Made by a program: the position numbers and the translations under genes. The notes below the pieces were generated by a model. That model made no database searches. It was not told the origin of the DNA and was given only the letters and a program-made list of their open reading frames with translations. 64,000 nt of DNA from a virus: positions 19,920 through 83,919 of IMG/VR virus record IMGVR_UViG_3300025131_008220. The stretch is one strand, 5' to 3'. Shown here one piece after another: positions 15,289 through 22,482 of this stretch; the first letter of the stretch is position 1, and each line of letters opens with the position of its first letter.

Positions 15289-16056
15289 TTACAACATATG
15301 TAGCTTTTGCTTGGCGTGAGCTATCATCCATCTGTCTTTCTTGTCTAGGTGAGCCCTGAGATGGTCGTCTATTTGCTTAAGCATCTCTGGTTTCTCTCCC
15401 ATATGTTGGTCTCTGACCTTTTGTATGCCCTGTACAACCTTCAGCAGAGTGGAGCTAGCTCCTCTGGATGGTATAGCGAAGGGGGCTATGGCTGAAACGA
15501 TCTTCAACCCAATCGATAAAACTACTAAAAATATAACAATTCCAACTATCCAATAGACTTTACCCATTAGACTAGAATACTTAGTAGCGGCAAGGGCGTT
15601 CTCTTGGTTGACGGCTTTAAGTTGTACGTTCGCGGTGTTTAGCTGGCTGCTTAAGACCCTGTTCCGGTTCTGTATAGCTATTAGTTCCTTGTCCATTACT
15701 GCTAGCTCGGCTTGCCCTTTTTCTACTACCTTTGGGTCATCAGAGAGAAGGTCTGTAATCATAGTGTCAGACTTTAACGCGTTTGCTGCTTGAGGTGGCC
15801 CTAGGGCTGTTATGCTGCGAGTAGTCATTGATTTAGCAACGTTAGAATGCTTGGATGGTTCCGGGTCTTTTTGAAGTGCTTGGTCTGCCGCGTATACAAA
15901 AGTCCTACCACTCTCGACTTGCTTGTTTTCGTTCTCGGTCTGCTTTCTCTCTATGCTCTGCACAACCGCCTCCTTCTTGTTGAACTTGCCTAATGGGGTA
16001 GCGCAACCACCTACTACCACTAAGCATAACGCTAGGATATAAAATACATCTTTCAT
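15289..16056 (-). CDS. Lipoprotein with coiled coil and C-terminal transmembrane segment
   Basis: 255 residues. The N-terminus MKDVFYILALCLVVVGGC is a lipoprotein signal with a lipobox VGGC (Cys18). Residues ~95-160 are rich in heptad-like A/L/I/N/Q pattern (IQNRNRVLSSQLNTANVQL) and look like a coiled coil. One strong hydrophobic helix, YWIVGIVIFLVVLSIGL, lies about residues 168-184. The remaining ~70 residues are basic and helical. A lipoprotein plus a transmembrane segment is reminiscent of one-gene spanins that bridge outer and inner membranes during lysis, but the long tail after the helix is atypical. A virion or host-envelope protein is equally possible. It overlaps the upstream gene by ATGA. 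Confidence 0.6.
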   Translation of the reverse strand: MKDVFYILALCLVVVGGCATPLGKFNKKEAVVQSIERKQTENENKQVESGRTFVYAADQALQKDPEPSKHSNVAKSMTTRSITALGPPQAANALKSDTMITDLLSDDPKVVEKGQAELAVMDKELIAIQNRNRVLSSQLNTANVQLKAVNQENALAATKYSSLMGKVYWIVGIVIFLVVLSIGLKIVSAIAPFAIPSRGASSTLLKVVQGIQKVRDQHMGEKPEMLKQIDDHLRAHLDKKDRWMIAHAKQKLHML

Positions 16057-16601
16057 AAATACTTCTCCTTTATCGTTTTAAGAGCTTTCATGGCCTTATC
16101 CAAATTTAAATCAATATTGCTGCTCTTGAAGCCTTTCTCTATGTAATCTAGGTATTTAACTCTAGATTCTTTATATGATGGTACCGAGGGGTCAGAGTCG
16201 CAGTATTCTTGCACGGCTTCGGAAAAGAATATTATTAAAATTAGACATAGTTTAGATGCTTCTTCTGAAGGCTTATCTGTATTAAAAGATATGTTTTTTA
16301 TATTTTTTAAACAGAAAAAGTATTTATAAAAAGCTCCAGATAGGAATTCACATTCTTTAGTATCTAACCCTTCCTTGGAGCCCTCTTTGAAAACCATCAA
16401 TAAGGCGGACAGTTTAGGGTGTAGCTCTAGAAGCTTTTTTTTATTTAGACGCTTTTTTGCAGCGTGCTGGACGACTAAAAGGACATCTTCATGTTCGTCT
16501 GTGATCTTTTCGACCACTTTTTCTTCGACTTTTAGTAAGTGAGAAATGTAGTTGACTGCTACATTATCTATAATATTATCTTTTGTCCTTTGTTTAGCCA
16601 C
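16053..16601 (-). CDS. Hypothetical protein, all-helical
   Basis: 182 residues, not recognised. The only plausible start is a GTG at 16601, one base after the stop of the upstream gene (TGAGGTG). The sequence is Lys/Leu-rich and predicted mainly helical, with a stretch KLCLILIIFFSEAVQEY that is hydrophobic but probably too polar around it for a membrane helix. Its stop overlaps the lipoprotein start by ATGA, so the two are co-translated. Confidence 0.6.
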   Translation of the reverse strand: MAKQRTKDNIIDNVAVNYISHLLKVEEKVVEKITDEHEDVLLVVQHAAKKRLNKKKLLELHPKLSALLMVFKEGSKEGLDTKECEFLSGAFYKYFFCLKNIKNISFNTDKPSEEASKLCLILIIFFSEAVQEYCDSDPSVPSYKESRVKYLDYIEKGFKSSNIDLNLDKAMKALKTIKEKYL

Positions 16602-16602
16602 C

Positions 16603-16944
16603 TCACATCTTATCTTTATGCTTGATGCCTCGTCTTTTTTTAGAGTATCTCTGCTCTGCTTTTTCTCTGACTGGGTCTACCCCGTTGTTGTCTTTTTTTC
16701 TTTTAGAGCTTAGCTCTGCAGAATAATCCCATATGTCCCCCATTGTCCCTTTCATATTTTTAGTTTTTTCTGTAAACTGCTGAGCAGAAAATGGATCAAC
16801 ATTGCTATCAATAGAAGCATTAGGGACCGTAAAGACCCTGCTAAAGACTTTGCCTTTTTCAGAATAAGCATGCTCTTCGTCTATAGCTTGAATTATAGAT
16901 ATTACTTCTCCTGTCTCGGGGTTTTCAAATAAATATTCAGGCAT
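16603..16944 (-). CDS. FmdB-like small phage protein without zinc ribbon
   Basis: 113 residues. The start MPEYLFENPETGEV and the following ISIIQAIDEEHAY resemble the FmdB/zinc-ribbon-derived proteins common in T4-like and marine phages (MPTYxFxNxETGE...), but the cysteines of the ribbon are absent. The C-terminal half is highly charged (SKRKKDNNG, YSKKRRGIKHKDK) and could bind nucleic acid. Function in phages is unknown. It overlaps the GT4 gene upstream by 8 nt. Confidence 0.55.
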   Translation of the reverse strand: MPEYLFENPETGEVISIIQAIDEEHAYSEKGKVFSRVFTVPNASIDSNVDPFSAQQFTEKTKNMKGTMGDIWDYSAELSSKRKKDNNGVDPVREKAEQRYSKKRRGIKHKDKM

Positions 16945-18019
16945 TACCTAAAAATTCTAAGATTTTATTAGTAGTCTTTTCGTAGGTAAACTCGTCCTGA
17001 AGTTTAAGTCCAGCCGAATTGAGTCTGTCGAACTCTACCTTTTCTATGGCTTTTTCGCAGCCATTAATAAAAGACTCTTCATCAAAATCAAAGATCCTTC
17101 CTTGGTTATACTCAGCTCCGGCTTTAAAGAAAACTCCATCTTCGGATGGTATTTTGCCAGAAGGTTCAATTAATGTAGAATTTTCTGGATTAGCCCATTC
17201 CTTATACCCAGTAGCATTCATTATGACTGAGTGTTTCCCTATCGCTACTGAATGAAACTCGGGTAGTCCCCAGCCCTCCGCTCCAGACATACCTACAACA
17301 ATATCTCCAGAATTAAGAAAGTCATTGTAGACTAAATTCTTATCCATGAAGTCTAGAAACTGTATATTGAAATAGTTTTTATCACCTAGAATCCTATTTA
17401 TTAAAGCTGGCATCTCTTTTTTTAGGAAAGGATTATGGATGGCGCATTGTAGGTGGTACCTTTTGTCGTTGCCAAACTTCTTAGCCCAAGCCTTGATTAT
17501 CTTGTTGTGTCTTTTTCTTTTTTCTAGCTTGCCACAAAGGTTGAAAACAATCCTGTTGTCATCGTAGTATTTTTTATCTAATCTTTTAAAATGATATTTA
17601 TCAAAGCCAAGAGGTATAAGGTCAGCTTTTAGTCCAAAGTTAGAAAAGACATCTACGGAGTGCTTGCTTGAGAAGATTAATCGATCAGCATTAGAGGCTA
17701 TGTTAACCTCTGATGGCGTAGGCGCATCTAATTCGTAAAAAGAAAAAAGAACTCTTTTAGAGGAAACGCTGTTTAGAGCTGAGGCATTAAGATGCCAGAG
17801 CATAAAGACGGGTTGTTCTTTCTTGTGAAATTTTGGCCCCTTAGCTATGCAGCTTTTAAGCCATTTAAGGAACTCTGGTTCAATGTTGAACGAAGAAACA
17901 TCCTCGTTTATAGGAAAAAGGCTCGGCTCAAGCCCCTTATTGTAAATCTCTCTGAGAAGACAATGGGAAACTTGGCCGAAACTTAAATTGTTAACCGGAA
18001 GCTGTAAGGCAAAATCCAT
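16937..18019 (-). CDS. GT4-type glycosyltransferase
   Basis: 360 residues, GT-B fold. The C-terminal half carries the retaining glycosyltransferase signature: VFNLCGKLEKRKRHN (start of the nucleotide-sugar domain), IVVGMSGAEGWGLPEFHSVAIG with the EX7E-type pair, and VIMNATGYKEW. The N-terminal acceptor domain begins FALQLPVNNLSFGQVS. It adds a sugar, substrate unknown, and lies apart from the main glycan operon among structural and regulatory genes. It overlaps the DUF736-like gene upstream as TAATG. A role in decorating virion protein or host LPS is inferred. Confidence 0.78.
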   Translation of the reverse strand: MDFALQLPVNNLSFGQVSHCLLREIYNKGLEPSLFPINEDVSSFNIEPEFLKWLKSCIAKGPKFHKKEQPVFMLWHLNASALNSVSSKRVLFSFYELDAPTPSEVNIASNADRLIFSSKHSVDVFSNFGLKADLIPLGFDKYHFKRLDKKYYDDNRIVFNLCGKLEKRKRHNKIIKAWAKKFGNDKRYHLQCAIHNPFLKKEMPALINRILGDKNYFNIQFLDFMDKNLVYNDFLNSGDIVVGMSGAEGWGLPEFHSVAIGKHSVIMNATGYKEWANPENSTLIEPSGKIPSEDGVFFKAGAEYNQGRIFDFDEESFINGCEKAIEKVEFDRLNSAGLKLQDEFTYEKTTNKILEFLGNA

Positions 18020-18330
18020 TACAGCAACGTGTCGCCATCTTCATCTGCAACCGCTGTCGCAGGAGCCTCCTTTGTTTGTGGGGTTGTTTCCGTTGACATA
18101 CCGCCTTGCTCTGAAGCCGGACGAGAAATATAAATCCTAAAATCAGGTTGATTCTCAGATTTCTTATCCTTGTTGTAGAAAGCTACAACTTGGACCTTCT
18201 TCTCTTCTCCGAACTCATTCTCCATCTTGAAATGACCAGAGAAATATTTCTTACCGCTACTCTGTGACGTCTTTGTCCAGAGGGCTCCGACTTCTCTCTT
18301 GTCCCAATCGTTATTTGTATTATCTGCCAT
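18019..18330 (-). CDS. DUF736-like protein
   Basis: 103 residues. REVGALWTKTSQSSGKKYFSG followed by ENQPDFRIYISRP matches the layout of DUF736 proteins (IGxFKxxxxGxxxGxI ... SENAPDYRVY), a small family of plasmid and phage proteins of unknown function. The last 30 residues are low-complexity acidic/Thr-Ala. It has its own perfect -35 and near-perfect -10 10 nt before the ATG, and is probably the first gene of a unit running left through the GT4 gene. Confidence 0.6.
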   Translation of the reverse strand: MADNTNNDWDKREVGALWTKTSQSSGKKYFSGHFKMENEFGEEKKVQVVAFYNKDKKSENQPDFRIYISRPASEQGGMSTETTPQTKEAPATAVADEDGDTLL

Positions 18331-18340
18331 AACTTCCCTT

Positions 18341-18369
18341 AGTATAGATTAAACTTATCCAGCTGTCAA
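18341..18369 (-). promoter_or_regulatory. Sigma-70 promoter of the DUF736-like gene
   Basis: Minus strand TTGACA (18364-18369), 17-nt spacer containing GGATAAG, TATACT (18341-18346). The ATG at 18330 follows after 10 nt (AAGGGAAGTT). An SD-like AAGGGA lies there, but most of it would be upstream of the expected +1. Confidence 0.8.
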
Positions 18370-18378
18370 GCTTTTTGT

Positions 18379-18933
18379 TTAATGTATTTTTCTTTTTAAA
18401 ATTTCAGCACCTTTTCTATGCAGGTTTATGGCTGTCTGAGAACTGAAGCCTAAGAGATTTCCTATTTTGGCCCAAGTCATCTTGCCTCCCGAGAAGTATC
18501 TAAGAGAGTAGACTTTTTCAACTCTAGGGTCTTTCATTTTTCCTAGCTCGTTAAATATAAAAGACTTCATCTCTTTATTTGAGTAAGGATTTCCTTGCTC
18601 AGTTATTATGGTGTTCTGCCTGACTTTTTCGCTTAGTCTATTTATTTTAGCGGACTTACTTATTAAATGTAGGCATTTATACTTAACATTATTACTAAGC
18701 CAAGTACAAAAACTAGATCCTTTTTCTAAATTAAAACTTTTCGCCGACTCGTAAATAATTAAATCCTTATCTAATAGAATATCATTAGGGTCGGCCCCAG
18801 ATTTAGCCATAGACGACGAGTACTTAGAATACATAGACAAAAAGACAGGAGAATACCTAGATATCACCTTAAGTAGAGACAGGTCACAATCTTTTTCTTG
18901 TATCTTCTTTATTTCCAGATAGAAGTTATTCAT
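18379..18933 (-). CDS. Phage sigma-70-family RNA polymerase sigma factor
   Basis: 184 residues. Residues ~55-95 (LIIYESAKSFNLEKGSSFC and TWLSNNVKYKCLHLIS) match sigma region 2: the helix used for core binding and -10 recognition, with the aromatic-rich SFxTWL..NV..K pattern. The C-terminal MTWAKIGNLLGFSSQTAINL followed by LHRKGAEILKRK is a helix-turn-helix like region 4 (-35 recognition). Regions 1 and 3 are missing, as in ECF-like or phage-type sigmas. It should redirect host RNA polymerase, most simply to the late genes. It is preceded by a 370-nt structured region with a perfect promoter and only a hairpin between RNA and ATG, so its expression may be attenuated. T4 gp55-like proteins are the closest functional analogues. 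Confidence 0.72.
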   Translation of the reverse strand: MNNFYLEIKKIQEKDCDLSLLKVISRYSPVFLSMYSKYSSSMAKSGADPNDILLDKDLIIYESAKSFNLEKGSSFCTWLSNNVKYKCLHLISKSAKINRLSEKVRQNTIITEQGNPYSNKEMKSFIFNELGKMKDPRVEKVYSLRYFSGGKMTWAKIGNLLGFSSQTAINLHRKGAEILKRKIH

Positions 18934-18941
18934 TTTTTTTT

Positions 18942-18975
18942 AAAATTAATAAAAGAGGATTCCGCAAGCGGAATC
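18942..18975 (-). terminator. Hairpin plus U-rich tail ahead of the sigma gene
   Basis: On the minus strand GATTCCG-CTTG-CGGAATC (18958-18975) is a perfect 7-bp hairpin, followed by CTCTTTTATTAATTTT. It looks like a weak intrinsic terminator or attenuator that ends 8 nt before the sigma factor ATG. Confidence 0.55.
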
Positions 18976-19297
18976 GACGTAGCTTTTTTGCTGAGCACAG
19001 TTCACCCAACTTACAAAACACTTAAAACGACTACGAAAGGACGCTTTCGCTTCCACTTTAGTTCTATTCGCAGGGACTTTCTCCTTTTCGGCCCGCACAT
19101 ACGAGCCTAGCTAATGACTTTCGCAACCTATACCAAGTGTGATTAAAAATGGTAGAACTTTTTTAAATGATCACTTCCCTCATACGCCGCCTGCACCCGC
19201 TTGTAGCGTACCTTCCAAGGTTCGAGAAGCCCCTTCGGGGTTGTTGGTCTCTCAAGAGTTACCAGACTCGCTTTCGCTTAGAACCATTCTTCACACT
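18942..19297 (-). ncRNA. Candidate structured RNA or long leader (about 355 nt)
   Basis: This segment between the divergent promoters and the sigma gene has no credible gene. It is GC-richer than its surroundings and full of inverted repeats: CCCCGAAGGGG (19230-19240); a long GUGA/UCAC stem with UUAAAAA/UUUUUAA (19139-19174); GGCUCG/CGGGCC (19090-19107); GGAAGC-GAAA-GCGUCC (19039-19054, GNRA tetraloop); GAGU/ACUC (19256-19269); and a terminator-like hairpin at 18958-18975. A perfect sigma-70 promoter on the minus strand would start transcription near 19297. I could not match it to tmRNA, RNase P RNA, 6S or a tRNA. It could be a free regulatory RNA or a leader controlling the sigma gene. Confidence 0.6.
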
Positions 19298-19303
19298 TTC
19301 TCT

Positions 19304-19332
19304 ATTATAAATTTTACTTGACTTTCTGTCAA
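19304..19332 (-). promoter_or_regulatory. Perfect sigma-70 promoter for the structured RNA / sigma gene
   Basis: Minus strand TTGACA (19327-19332), 17-nt spacer, TATAAT (19304-19309), all bases at consensus. Expected start near 19297. Its -35 forms one arm of the palindrome ACTTGAC-TTTCT-GTCAAGT (19316-19334), whose other arm carries the -35 of the opposite promoter. Confidence 0.85.
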
Positions 19333-19346
19333 GTTTTTTTTAAAAT
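19318..19346 (+). promoter_or_regulatory. Divergent promoter of the dCMP deaminase gene, leaderless
   Basis: TTGACT (19318-19323), 17-nt spacer, TAAAAT (19341-19346). Six bases separate the -10 from the ATG at 19353, so the expected +1 is the A of the start codon itself. Confidence 0.65.
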
Positions 19347-19352
19347 TTAAAA

Positions 19353-19805
19353 ATGGACAGACTCAGCTGGGTAGACTATGGCATAGAACTAGCAAAAACA
19401 GCGGCCCTAAGAAGCGAAGACCCATTCATTCAGGTTGGCTGCTGCCTTTTTAGGCCAGATAATAGCATCGCATCTCTAGGCTACAATGGGGCACCTCCCG
19501 GAGTTGACATAGACTGGTCAGATAGAGACGAAAGAAGGAAAAGAGTTATTCATGCTGAAACAAACGCCCTAAAGAATATAAAACCCCAAGAAGCAGACAG
19601 AATGTTTGTAACCTTAATGCCCTGTGGGGACTGCATTAAAAACGTAGCTTCTTATGGAATAAAGCAAATATTTTATATTAAAACATACGACCTTGATAAA
19701 ACAGCTATAGACCTAGCATCAGAATTTGGAATAAATTTAACACAACACAATAATGATCTCCGTATATATCAAAAAATTAGAAGAGTCGGCAGTGACGCCG
19801 ACTAG
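19353..19805 (+). CDS. Deoxycytidylate (dCMP) deaminase
   Basis: 150 residues. Zinc-dependent deaminase that turns dCMP into dUMP, feeding thymidylate synthesis. HAETNAL (first zinc ligand and catalytic Glu) and PCGDC (Cys pair) are both present with normal spacing; VGCCLFRPDN and YNGAPPG are substrate-pocket blocks of the dCMP deaminase group. The ATG is the first one after the leaderless promoter. Its last 53 nt overlap the dUTPase gene, so two reading frames are used there. The pair dCMP deaminase plus dUTPase makes dUMP by two routes. Confidence 0.9.
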   Translation: MDRLSWVDYGIELAKTAALRSEDPFIQVGCCLFRPDNSIASLGYNGAPPGVDIDWSDRDERRKRVIHAETNALKNIKPQEADRMFVTLMPCGDCIKNVASYGIKQIFYIKTYDLDKTAIDLASEFGINLTQHNNDLRIYQKIRRVGSDAD

Positions 19806-20199
19806 AGCAACAGACCTAGACGCCGGGTACGACCTATATTCAATCAAAGACGGAGTAGTCCCAGCAGGAAGCAGGAAAGTAGTAGGGACAGGAATAGCTA
19901 TAGCCATTCCAAATAGCAGAAATGTTTTTGCTCCATCTTACTACGGAAGAATTGCCCCAAGATCAGGCCTCGCAGTAAAAAAAGGCATTGATGTGCTAGC
20001 GGGAGTTGTAGACGCAGGGTACAGAGGCGAAGTAGGGGTTGTCTTACAGAACCTTTCTGACGAAGACTTTATCTATAAAAAAGGAGACAGAGTAGCTCAG
20101 TTGATACTCGAACAGTGTAATACAATAGGCTGGGTCGAAGTAGAAGAGCTAGAAGATTCAACTAGATCCGATGGAGGCTATGGGAGTACAGGTAATTAA
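19753..20199 (+). CDS. dut: dUTP diphosphatase, trimeric type
   Basis: 148 residues. Hydrolyses dUTP to dUMP, keeping uracil out of DNA. All five trimeric dUTPase motifs can be seen: DLDAGYDLY (I), GRIAPRSGLA (II), GVVDAGYRGEVGVVLQN (III), KKGDRVAQLIL (IV) and a C-terminal RSDGGYGSTG (V, P-loop-like lid). Full length, no insertion. It starts inside the dCMP deaminase gene and its end overlaps the next small gene by 29 nt. Confidence 0.93.
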   Translation: MISVYIKKLEESAVTPTRATDLDAGYDLYSIKDGVVPAGSRKVVGTGIAIAIPNSRNVFAPSYYGRIAPRSGLAVKKGIDVLAGVVDAGYRGEVGVVLQNLSDEDFIYKKGDRVAQLILEQCNTIGWVEVEELEDSTRSDGGYGSTGN

Positions 20200-20533
20200 T
20201 CTAATAGCAGGCTCTCTGTCTGCTTGCGGGATTATGTTTTTATGGTTCGATACTAGTCTCGCCCTTGACTATCTAAAGCTACTTAGGTTAGAAAAAAAAT
20301 TTATAGAAGAATATGAAAAAGAGTTATTTGAAAATCCCGACATTAAGTTTTTGGAGTTTTCGTATTTTAAGAATCCCACCTTTTTCAATAAGCTCTTCTC
20401 CTGCCCTTACTGCCTTGGGTTTTGGGTGTCAGTATTTTGCACTATGATAGCAACACATAATATTTTTTTAATATTTGTTGGCTATATTTTTACCTTATCT
20501 TTTTATTTTATTTTTAAAAAATGGCAAAGTTAA
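20171..20533 (+). CDS. Small membrane protein with CxxCxGFW motif (DUF1360-like)
   Basis: 120 residues. Hydrophobic N-terminal segment (about 9-25) and a C-terminal one (about 90-112), with an intervening charged, helical region. Between them CPYCLGFWVS resembles the conserved C-x-x-C-x-G-F-W of DUF1360-type membrane proteins known from bacteria and phages; function unknown. Two ATGs are possible (20171 and 20180). It overlaps dut upstream and the next gene by 13 nt. Confidence 0.6.
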   Translation: MEAMGVQVINLIAGSLSACGIMFLWFDTSLALDYLKLLRLEKKFIEEYEKELFENPDIKFLEFSYFKNPTFFNKLFSCPYCLGFWVSVFCTMIATHNIFLIFVGYIFTLSFYFIFKKWQS

Positions 20534-20826
20534 TAGTAGTTAAAGCCTGTACTGAATTTTGTTCTTTACTTTTAGCCAAGCCTCTGGTAATATTAGATAT
20601 ACCTCAACTGAAAGAGGTTTTAGAAAAGTGCCAAACTTCTAATAGAAGTTGCTGTAGCTCCGCTAAGGACAGTTTAAGAAAGATAGCCGAACAGGATATT
20701 TTTAAACTAATTAAAGAGTTCAGCAATAAAGAAGTCAAACTTTTCAGGAAACATCTTTTAGAAGGTTCTAAGTCAGACGGTATTAATATTATATTCGAAA
20801 AAATAAGCAAAAACATCATTATATGA
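20521..20826 (+). CDS. Hypothetical protein
   Basis: 101 residues, not recognised. It has a Cys-rich middle (CQTSNRSCC) and a basic helical C-terminal half. The start overlaps the previous stop by 13 nt and the stop overlaps the next ATG as ATGA, so expression is coupled to neighbours. Confidence 0.5.
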   Translation: MAKLIVVKACTEFCSLLLAKPLVILDIPQLKEVLEKCQTSNRSCCSSAKDSLRKIAEQDIFKLIKEFSNKEVKLFRKHLLEGSKSDGINIIFEKISKNIII

Positions 20827-21020
20827 TTACAGACACAGATCAGAACAAGGTTCTCGAAATACATAAGAGAATGATAGACAAGACCGTGAGAGTGTTAGAG
20901 TCGAACACTAGCTGGATTGGAAGAGTTGTTGACGTTATAGATACTCAAAACTTTTCCGTTCGTAGAAGCAAGGACTCTGCAGCTCAAACTGTAAATATGT
21001 TTAACATAAGGTCTTTATAA
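20823..21020 (+). CDS. Hypothetical small protein
   Basis: 65 residues, not recognised. The second half, GRVVDVIDTQNFSVRRS, alternates hydrophobic and polar residues like a small beta-barrel and could bind nucleic acid. Coupled on both sides (ATGA before, TAATG after). Confidence 0.5.
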   Translation: MITDTDQNKVLEIHKRMIDKTVRVLESNTSWIGRVVDVIDTQNFSVRRSKDSAAQTVNMFNIRSL

Positions 21021-21604
21021 TGGAAGAAATAAACACACCCCAACAAGCCGCCATGTTTGACCATATTCTCTTCGAAGCAGACCTCCCTAGAAAAGGATTG
21101 CCTAACGAAATAAAAGAGATAGACATGTCTGACACAGAGTTTCAAACCACAGACCTGTCTAAAACCATGGACACTTGGTCTGTATCTAGCGCCGGAGAAC
21201 TTTTCTTCCACGAGAGCGAGCCCTTCTTTGTCAAAGACGAGAACCACTCAATGGGGGGATACTTTAAAGAAAAGCACAAAGGTATAAAAAGGGAAGAAAA
21301 GACAAAGTCAATCCACTTTTATAACGTTTTTGAAGGAAAGGAAAAAGACTATTGGATTTCTTATGACGCTTTATTTAGAAAAGGCAACTTAGTATCTGTT
21401 GATTTAAATGAAGTAGAAGAAGTAGACCAAGAAACAAGGAAAGAAGCAAGAGCAAAAGCAAGGGAAATAGCAGAGAGCTTTAACAAAAAGATGAACAGAA
21501 CCACCCACACCCTACTTAAGCCTATTAAGTTTTGCCTTGGTGTCTTTTTAATCTCCCTGCACTTTTGCGGAAGCAAGCTCTCGGAACTACACTCTAAGCT
21601 ATGA
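21020..21604 (+). CDS. Hypothetical protein with C-terminal hydrophobic segment
   Basis: 194 residues, not recognised. The first 150 residues are acidic and mixed alpha/beta; a Lys/Arg/Glu-rich helix (EARAKAREIAESF) follows, and the C-terminus has KFCLGVFLISLHFCG, a possible membrane or hydrophobic anchor. It overlaps the next gene by ATGA. Confidence 0.5.
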   Translation: MEEINTPQQAAMFDHILFEADLPRKGLPNEIKEIDMSDTEFQTTDLSKTMDTWSVSSAGELFFHESEPFFVKDENHSMGGYFKEKHKGIKREEKTKSIHFYNVFEGKEKDYWISYDALFRKGNLVSVDLNEVEEVDQETRKEARAKAREIAESFNKKMNRTTHTLLKPIKFCLGVFLISLHFCGSKLSELHSKL

Positions 21605-22227
21605 TAGGACTAAGCGGAATAGCAGGATCTGGTAAGGATTTATTTTGTAAACTCCTTTTAAAAGAGATAAAAGGAACAAGGATAGCTCTAGCAGACCCCT
21701 TAAAGGAAGAGACTAGAGGATTTATATTACAAAAATATGGAATAGATATTTTAAATTGCACCCTAGAACAAAAGAATAAAGTCAGAGATTTTTTGGTTTT
21801 CTATGGAGGGATAAAGAGATACGAATCTAAAGGAACGTACTGGACAGATAAAGCACAAAAGAAGATTGACGCATCTAAACACATCTCCGTTGTCACTGAT
21901 ATACGCTACGCCGAATATGAGAACGACGAGATACATTGGATTAAAGCTACGAACAAAGGGGTCTTAGTTCATATTAGAAAATATTGCGAAATAGAAACCT
22001 TTGGCCCTCATATGAAAAGAGTTTATTTTGATCCTCCTAACGAAGACGAAAGAAGAAGCGATCCTAAGCTCATGGAAAAAGCAGACTACTCCATTGAATG
22101 GCCCCACGTAGAGGACGCCACCCAAGAGGAAATTAAAGAAACGCTAGCCCCTTACGCAAAAGAATTTGCCGAATGGTACAATAAAAAGAAAAATTATGAA
22201 GCAAGCAAAGCAAAACGCAGCAAGTAA
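21601..22227 (+). CDS. Deoxynucleoside monophosphate kinase (T4 gp1-like)
   Basis: 208 residues. P-loop kinase: MIGLSGIAGSGKDLFCK at the N-terminus is the Walker A region in the form GxxGSGKD characteristic of T4 gene 1-type dNMP kinases. VVTDIRYAEYEND matches the D-x-R-x-x-E block of that group. The middle has the LID-like LADPLKEE. It phosphorylates dNMPs to dNDPs and thus complements the dCMP deaminase and dUTPase in precursor supply. Its last 32 nt overlap the next gene. Confidence 0.75.
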   Translation: MIGLSGIAGSGKDLFCKLLLKEIKGTRIALADPLKEETRGFILQKYGIDILNCTLEQKNKVRDFLVFYGGIKRYESKGTYWTDKAQKKIDASKHISVVTDIRYAEYENDEIHWIKATNKGVLVHIRKYCEIETFGPHMKRVYFDPPNEDERRSDPKLMEKADYSIEWPHVEDATQEEIKETLAPYAKEFAEWYNKKKNYEASKAKRSK

Positions 22228-22480
22228 ATGGTTTCCAGAAATAGAATGGTTATCTAATAATCTGGAAAAGTTCAACGCGGATCACCTTAAATTAATAGTC
22301 CACGCTAAAGAAAAAGAAGCTATTGAGCCGAAATCAAACATCAGTAATATTTTGAGAAGCGCCGCAGCAGCGGGAATGATTGAGCCGATGGAATCTTATA
22401 GAAAATCAGACTGGAAAAACTCCACAAGAGTGCCGAGGCAATTCTGGAGAAAAGCAAAAAACAAAGTCAAAGGAAAATAA
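22196..22480 (+). CDS. Hypothetical basic protein
   Basis: 94 residues, starting at the ATG at 22196, inside the end of the dNMP kinase gene (an in-frame TTG at 22166 is less likely). Lys/Ala-rich with the pattern W-FPE.EWLS and a C-terminal KAKNKVKGK tail. Not recognised; a nucleic-acid-binding role is only suggested by charge. Confidence 0.45.
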   Translation: MKQAKQNAASKWFPEIEWLSNNLEKFNADHLKLIVHAKEKEAIEPKSNISNILRSAAAAGMIEPMESYRKSDWKNSTRVPRQFWRKAKNKVKGK

Positions 22481-22482
22481 TT

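Noticed and set aside
18331-18340. AAGGGA as Shine-Dalgarno for the DUF736-like gene
   Set aside because: It is well formed, but most of it lies before the +1 expected from the promoter, so it may not be in the mRNA; left undecided.
18942-19297. RNase P RNA or tmRNA as identity of structured RNA A, because of AGGAGAAAGTCC and GCAAAAAAGC stretches
   Set aside because: The surrounding invariant sequences (GAGGAAAGUCCGGGC, ACAGAA...CCGGCUUA; tmRNA termini) are absent.
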